Shown one piece after another: positions 21,151 to 24,125 of a DNA stretch of 24,125 nucleotides. The notes beneath the pieces are model-generated. The model was not told the origin of the DNA. It was given only the letters and a program-made list of their open reading frames with translations, and did not search any database. The DNA is taken from the IMG/VR virus record IMGVR_UViG_3300013138_000476, positions 1 to 24,125 of that record. The stretch is one strand, 5' to 3'. The translations under genes were made by a program, and so were the position numbers. Source of the DNA: a virus. Position 1 is the first letter of the stretch; the number at the start of each line of letters is the position of its first letter.

Positions 21151-21960
21151 ATGTGTAAAATGCGTATAGTGAGTTTTACGCTAACACAGAATGACAATCC
21201 GTTCAAATGGGCAGAAAGTGACCTAAGCCGATTAACTGATAATCAAGTCGTAGTAGGCTATATACTTAGAACCATTAAGATTGAGACTGAAATAGCCTCA
21301 TTATTGAATCTCTATGTAGTAGACCACGATGATGTAACTGACACTAACAAGATTATAACGCTGCAAGGTTTGAAAAACGTATTCTCGCAATGGCTTGAGT
21401 GTTTAGTGGAAGACCCAAACACTTTTCTGTTTAGGAATCCACCACTAGATAAGTGGTTAGAAACAAAAGAGAATTGGATCAAAAAAATCACTCATAAGTT
21501 ATCGCTGGCTTACAGCAAAGCATACGACGAGTGTTTGAGTTCTTTGTATACCACCATACTTCATTGTTACAATAAAGAAAATGTGTATATGGGGAACTTG
21601 CATTATCTTATTGTTTCTGTTAATAATCGTATCAAGATAGAGCATCGTTATCTACGGAATCGCCTTCAAGGTGAACATCCGAATGCTATTCATTTAGATG
21701 CTGTTCCTAGTGACTTTAACGGTTCACTAGAAGATAGTATCTCATCTCTACATGAAATCATCGGTGGAGCTGAGGATCCGTCGGTTCAACGTGAAAAGAC
21801 TCTAGAAGTATTCAGTGCAATTAAGGCTGATTTGCTCGAAGATTTTTCAGAACGCGAGATCGATCAGATCATTAACTCGCCTGGCTATTTACCGAACACG
21901 TTATATCGTAAATTACTTAAATGGAGAAAGTCGCATAAGCGGGAGGATTATGTCGAATGA
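21151..21960 (+). CDS. Divergent sigma-70-family-like protein (269 aa)
   Basis: The first start after the preceding stop is ATG at 21151 (a second is at 21160); the SD is weak, so coupling is likely. Residues about 123-172 resemble sigma region 2: AYDECLSSLYTTILHCY in place of the D-x-x-D-x-x-Q-E helix, then NLHYLIVSVNNRIKIEHRYL like the W-L-x-x-I-x-x-N...D-x-x-R segment. Residues about 213-262 resemble region 4 (a helix, FSEREIDQII, then NTLYRKLLKWRKSHKR as a recognition helix). The order and spacing fit a small phage sigma factor that redirects host RNA polymerase. A purely structural helical protein remains possible. It overlaps the next gene by ATGA. Confidence 0.5.
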   Translation: MCKMRIVSFTLTQNDNPFKWAESDLSRLTDNQVVVGYILRTIKIETEIASLLNLYVVDHDDVTDTNKIITLQGLKNVFSQWLECLVEDPNTFLFRNPPLDKWLETKENWIKKITHKLSLAYSKAYDECLSSLYTTILHCYNKENVYMGNLHYLIVSVNNRIKIEHRYLRNRLQGEHPNAIHLDAVPSDFNGSLEDSISSLHEIIGGAEDPSVQREKTLEVFSAIKADLLEDFSEREIDQIINSPGYLPNTLYRKLLKWRKSHKREDYVE

Positions 21961-22664
21961 GCAACTATATTAAGCCGTATATACTGTTGTGGCCAGATGC
22001 CGATCAGTATATTTACGAAGGTAAAGTGATAGGTATGATCGTTTCAAAACCTGAGGTTAGTCCATTTGACTTTCTTGCACTGACCATCAACCGAGAAGAT
22101 TTATCGCTGAGAGATTCTATTCGGTTCGCTAAATATGCAAATAGTCTTGGTACGAAAGTTGTATTTGTTCCAACGCTCGATTCAAGACGTGAACCGTGGT
22201 TCTTAACTTCGGTACAGCAACATGAGATTTTGGTTGAAATAGCACAGCATTCGCAAGATGACATTCAGACTGCAGTTCTTGCTGGTCGAGGAGAAATCAA
22301 GTCTCTTGTTGATTACAACTATGCGGCAGTCGCCTATTCATACAACCAGATTCTTGGCAGTACGGTACATCATGCTGAAGCAGTTCTAGCTGAGTTCTTG
22401 AAAGTCATTAGTTTCAAAGAGCCAAAAGATGAACCAGGTCTATGGTGGTTGATGTTATTAGAACCTTGTGAACATTGTCTTAGAAACATGGTTGACGCAA
22501 AAGCTAGTTTGATCACGTATTATAACGATCACAAAGCTAAATGGAACACGCCTGAATATCTTGCGCTCAAAAACGAATTAGTTTGCAAAAGAACTTACAC
22601 GAAAGAGATTATCGTCGAAGAAGTTTTAGTGCCAGAAGCTCTCATTGAGGAGGTCGTCGAATGA
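21957..22664 (+). CDS. Zinc-dependent deaminase-family protein (dCMP/cytidine-type motif)
   Basis: ATG at 21957 overlaps the previous stop (ATGA) behind GGAGG. Residues 139-141 (HAE) and 170-174 (PCEHC) form the cytidine/dCMP deaminase signature: zinc ligands His139, Cys171 and Cys174, with Glu141 as proton shuttle. The flanking LLEPCEHCLRNMVDAKASL is typical of the family. The N-terminal ~130 residues are not deaminase core and match nothing I know. The C-terminus is acidic. The adjacent kinase gene suggests a role in dUMP/dTTP supply, or in making a modified pyrimidine. A nucleic-acid deaminase is an alternative. Confidence 0.75.
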   Translation: MSNYIKPYILLWPDADQYIYEGKVIGMIVSKPEVSPFDFLALTINREDLSLRDSIRFAKYANSLGTKVVFVPTLDSRREPWFLTSVQQHEILVEIAQHSQDDIQTAVLAGRGEIKSLVDYNYAAVAYSYNQILGSTVHHAEAVLAEFLKVISFKEPKDEPGLWWLMLLEPCEHCLRNMVDAKASLITYYNDHKAKWNTPEYLALKNELVCKRTYTKEIIVEEVLVPEALIEEVVE

Positions 22665-23260
22665 TCATTTATCTCGAAGGTGCTGATGCATCTGGCAAGA
22701 GCACGTTGCGTCATAAGATCGTCGAGCAACTGTATGCTACGGTGGATGAGTGGACAGAGTTTGGCATCATTGGAATCGTCGAGAACGGCGAAGAGTTGAT
22801 ACCTACTCGGCCGACTAATCCAAAGCGACTCAATCTCGAAGATTTGTTCCGCAAACTCTGGGAAATGGCTTTCGACTTGAAAACCATTTATATCTGCGAC
22901 AGAGGTCCGATCAGTGACATCATCTATCGGACCTTTGACAAGTTTCAACCAGTCATGACTCTCAATCAATATGTCAACTTCTGGATTAAAGCTCACAGAC
23001 TCATTGTCACGGTCTGGTGTGACTCCGACGTTTCAACTGAAATGCTGCATGAACGTGGCGACAACAATCCAATTGCCGTTGCTAATCATGCGGCTATTCG
23101 TTATTTGTACAAACAGATCATGCCGATCTTCAAACCGGTTAAGTACGACTTCGCTAAAGTGACTGATGGCGGTCAAGGCAAAATCGACATTATTTTGATG
23201 AATCTGTATAACGGTTTGTATCTTGCCACCGAAGAAGCAAAGAAGGCTGAACTGAAATGA
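22661..23260 (+). CDS. P-loop nucleoside-monophosphate kinase-like protein (thymidylate-kinase type)
   Basis: ATG at 22661 overlaps the deaminase stop (ATGA) behind GAGGAGG. The P-loop is GADASGKST (residues 7-15). A DRGPIS motif (80-85) matches the DR-x3-S substrate-base motif of thymidylate and deoxynucleoside kinases. A lid-like ERGDNN and a Tyr-containing helix follow. At 199 aa it is the usual size. It likely phosphorylates a dNMP (perhaps dTMP or a modified one), feeding phage DNA synthesis. The substrate cannot be set from sequence alone. Confidence 0.8.
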   Translation: MIIYLEGADASGKSTLRHKIVEQLYATVDEWTEFGIIGIVENGEELIPTRPTNPKRLNLEDLFRKLWEMAFDLKTIYICDRGPISDIIYRTFDKFQPVMTLNQYVNFWIKAHRLIVTVWCDSDVSTEMLHERGDNNPIAVANHAAIRYLYKQIMPIFKPVKYDFAKVTDGGQGKIDIILMNLYNGLYLATEEAKKAELK

Positions 23261-23619
23261 GAACGGCGGCTGAATCACTTAAAAAATACGGATTTCTTAC
23301 TGATCCAGAAAGTACTTTACAACGATTGGACAAGAATGATTATTACAAGATAGTTGTAACTCAGCTTCGACCGGCGGTTTTAGGTGTTAGTTCATCTAGA
23401 CGGTTAGCAGTTATGCTTCGTGACCTCGATGTCATAAACCTTCGCGCGCATCTGAATCAAGGCCAACGGTACAAAACTGCCGTTCATACGGTTAGAGCTA
23501 GATTGGCTGCGAGCTATGCAGCCATGCCAGAAACAGAATTACAAAAGAGCGTTGCTTCAATTGTTGATGCCACTTTCGAGGACATCATCAATGAAGCGGA
23601 AGGAGAGAAAAAGGAATGA
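23257..23619 (+). CDS. Unknown 120-aa protein sharing an N-terminal motif with the last gene
   Basis: ATG at 23257 overlaps the kinase stop (ATGA). The protein is helical and basic. Residues 5-25 (ESLKKYGFLTDPESTLQRL) resemble residues 5-24 of the partial protein starting at 23885. The middle (SSRRLAVMLRDLDVINLRAHL) is amphipathic and the C-terminus is acidic. No family is recognised. Confidence 0.6.
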   Translation: MRTAAESLKKYGFLTDPESTLQRLDKNDYYKIVVTQLRPAVLGVSSSRRLAVMLRDLDVINLRAHLNQGQRYKTAVHTVRARLAASYAAMPETELQKSVASIVDATFEDIINEAEGEKKE

Positions 23620-23888
23620 AACTATCTGTTGCTCGGAAACTGATTGACGAAAACACCAGCACCGACTGCAAAAAGAAACTTCGCAAAATGGCGCAGTATA
23701 TGGGGCGCTTGACAAGAAAAGACAATGCCTATGTTCAAATGCGCGACGCTATCGTTGTGTCGCTAACGACACTATTAGTTGCATATGATAACGCCAACAA
23801 CACGCTGACGACCATCATTGGTCACCAACGGCTTGACGATCTGCTTGGCGCGATTTTTGAGCCAGAAGAATCAAGTGAACCGAAATGA
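23616..23888 (+). CDS. Unknown 90-aa protein
   Basis: ATG at 23616 overlaps the previous stop (ATGA) behind AAGGAG. The N-terminus is lysine-rich (MKLSVARKLIDENTSTDCKKK). Two helices follow (VQMRDAIVVSLTTLLVAYDN, LDDLLGAIFEPEE). The hydrophobic stretch is not long enough for a clear membrane span. Function is unknown. Confidence 0.58.
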   Translation: MKLSVARKLIDENTSTDCKKKLRKMAQYMGRLTRKDNAYVQMRDAIVVSLTTLLVAYDNANNTLTTIIGHQRLDDLLGAIFEPEESSEPK

Positions 23889-24125
23889 CCCCCCTCGAAA
23901 CCTTGCAGAAATACGGATTGAAAACGGACAACGCAAGCATCAAGGAACGGCTTGAAAACTTTGATAAACTTGAAGAAATAAAAGACGCGGAATATAAGTT
24001 ATACGCCGCCGACCTCGCCCTTCTCTGCGAACGTGCGGAAATGGGGGAACGCCTTGACAAACAAAACGATGAATTACAATGTGAACTATCAATGTTGAGA
24101 TATGACAAGGTTCAATTAAAGCAAA
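23885..24125 (+). CDS. Unknown helical protein, C-terminus beyond window
   Basis: ATG at 23885 overlaps the previous stop (ATGA), and the frame stays open for 80 codons to the window end. Residues 4-24 (LETLQKYGLKTDNASIKERL) match the N-terminal motif of the protein at 23257. The rest is a long charged helix with coiled-coil spacing (LALLCERAEMGERLDKQ, then ELQCELSMLRYDKV). Confidence 0.6.
   Translation, partial: MTPLETLQKYGLKTDNASIKERLENFDKLEEIKDAEYKLYAADLALLCERAEMGERLDKQNDELQCELSMLRYDKVQLKQ

Overview
The window reads as part of a tailed double-stranded DNA bacteriophage (Caudoviricetes) genome or prophage. The diagnostic genes are a complete two-domain large terminase (TerL), a likely small terminase, a portal-like protein and a run of tail-fibre or appendage proteins. 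Nearly every gene has a strong Shine-Dalgarno sequence (AAAGGAGG or GGAGG types), and genes are chained by ATGA or TAATG overlaps. The host therefore uses SD-led initiation; a Firmicutes-type host is plausible but unproven. No integrase, lysis gene, capsid gene, DNA polymerase, tRNA or CRISPR array was seen.

Layout. Positions 1-11866 form one leftward operon. In transcription order it encodes TerS, TerL, the portal, an 88-aa module protein, a glycine-rich protein whose N-terminus repeats that module, two unrecognised virion-type proteins, an 849-aa fibre-like protein, a 92-aa module protein and a large fibre or adhesin cut off by the window edge. An extended -10 promoter (TG-A-TATAAT) at 11909-11901 heads the operon. 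A near-palindromic motif lies over its predicted start site and recurs as a perfect 10-bp inverted repeat at 12040-12062, so the pair may be operators.

Positions 11915-12343 are a gene-free divergent control region with GC-rich direct repeats and a cluster of GATC sites. Rightward transcription then covers 12344-24125. It begins with four small genes separated by hairpins and a repeated 26-bp box. A gene-free stretch of about 890 bp (13764-14651) follows. It holds a terminator-like hairpin, two tandem hairpins and a very AT-rich segment bounded by 29-bp inverted repeats around TAGGTATA direct repeats, the best replication-origin candidate here. Next comes a compact operon of small unknown proteins (14652-17356), including a papain-fold-like protein, leading to a GHKL-type ATPase (17368-18552).

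An isolated, visibly GC-richer gene (19582-20370) with an acidic C-terminal tail has its own -10 element. Its leader can form an H-type pseudoknot beside the SD, and its 3' UTR can fold into a multi-hairpin RNA sharing a sequence box with the leader. The last operon (20567 to the end) encodes a possible ribbon-helix-helix protein, a divergent sigma-70-like protein, a zinc-dependent deaminase-family protein and a P-loop dNMP-kinase-like enzyme, then small unknown proteins.

Together this suggests early regulation and nucleotide metabolism on the right and packaging plus host-recognition genes on the left. A phage sigma-like factor and the paired operator motifs are candidates for switching between the two arms; that link is inference.
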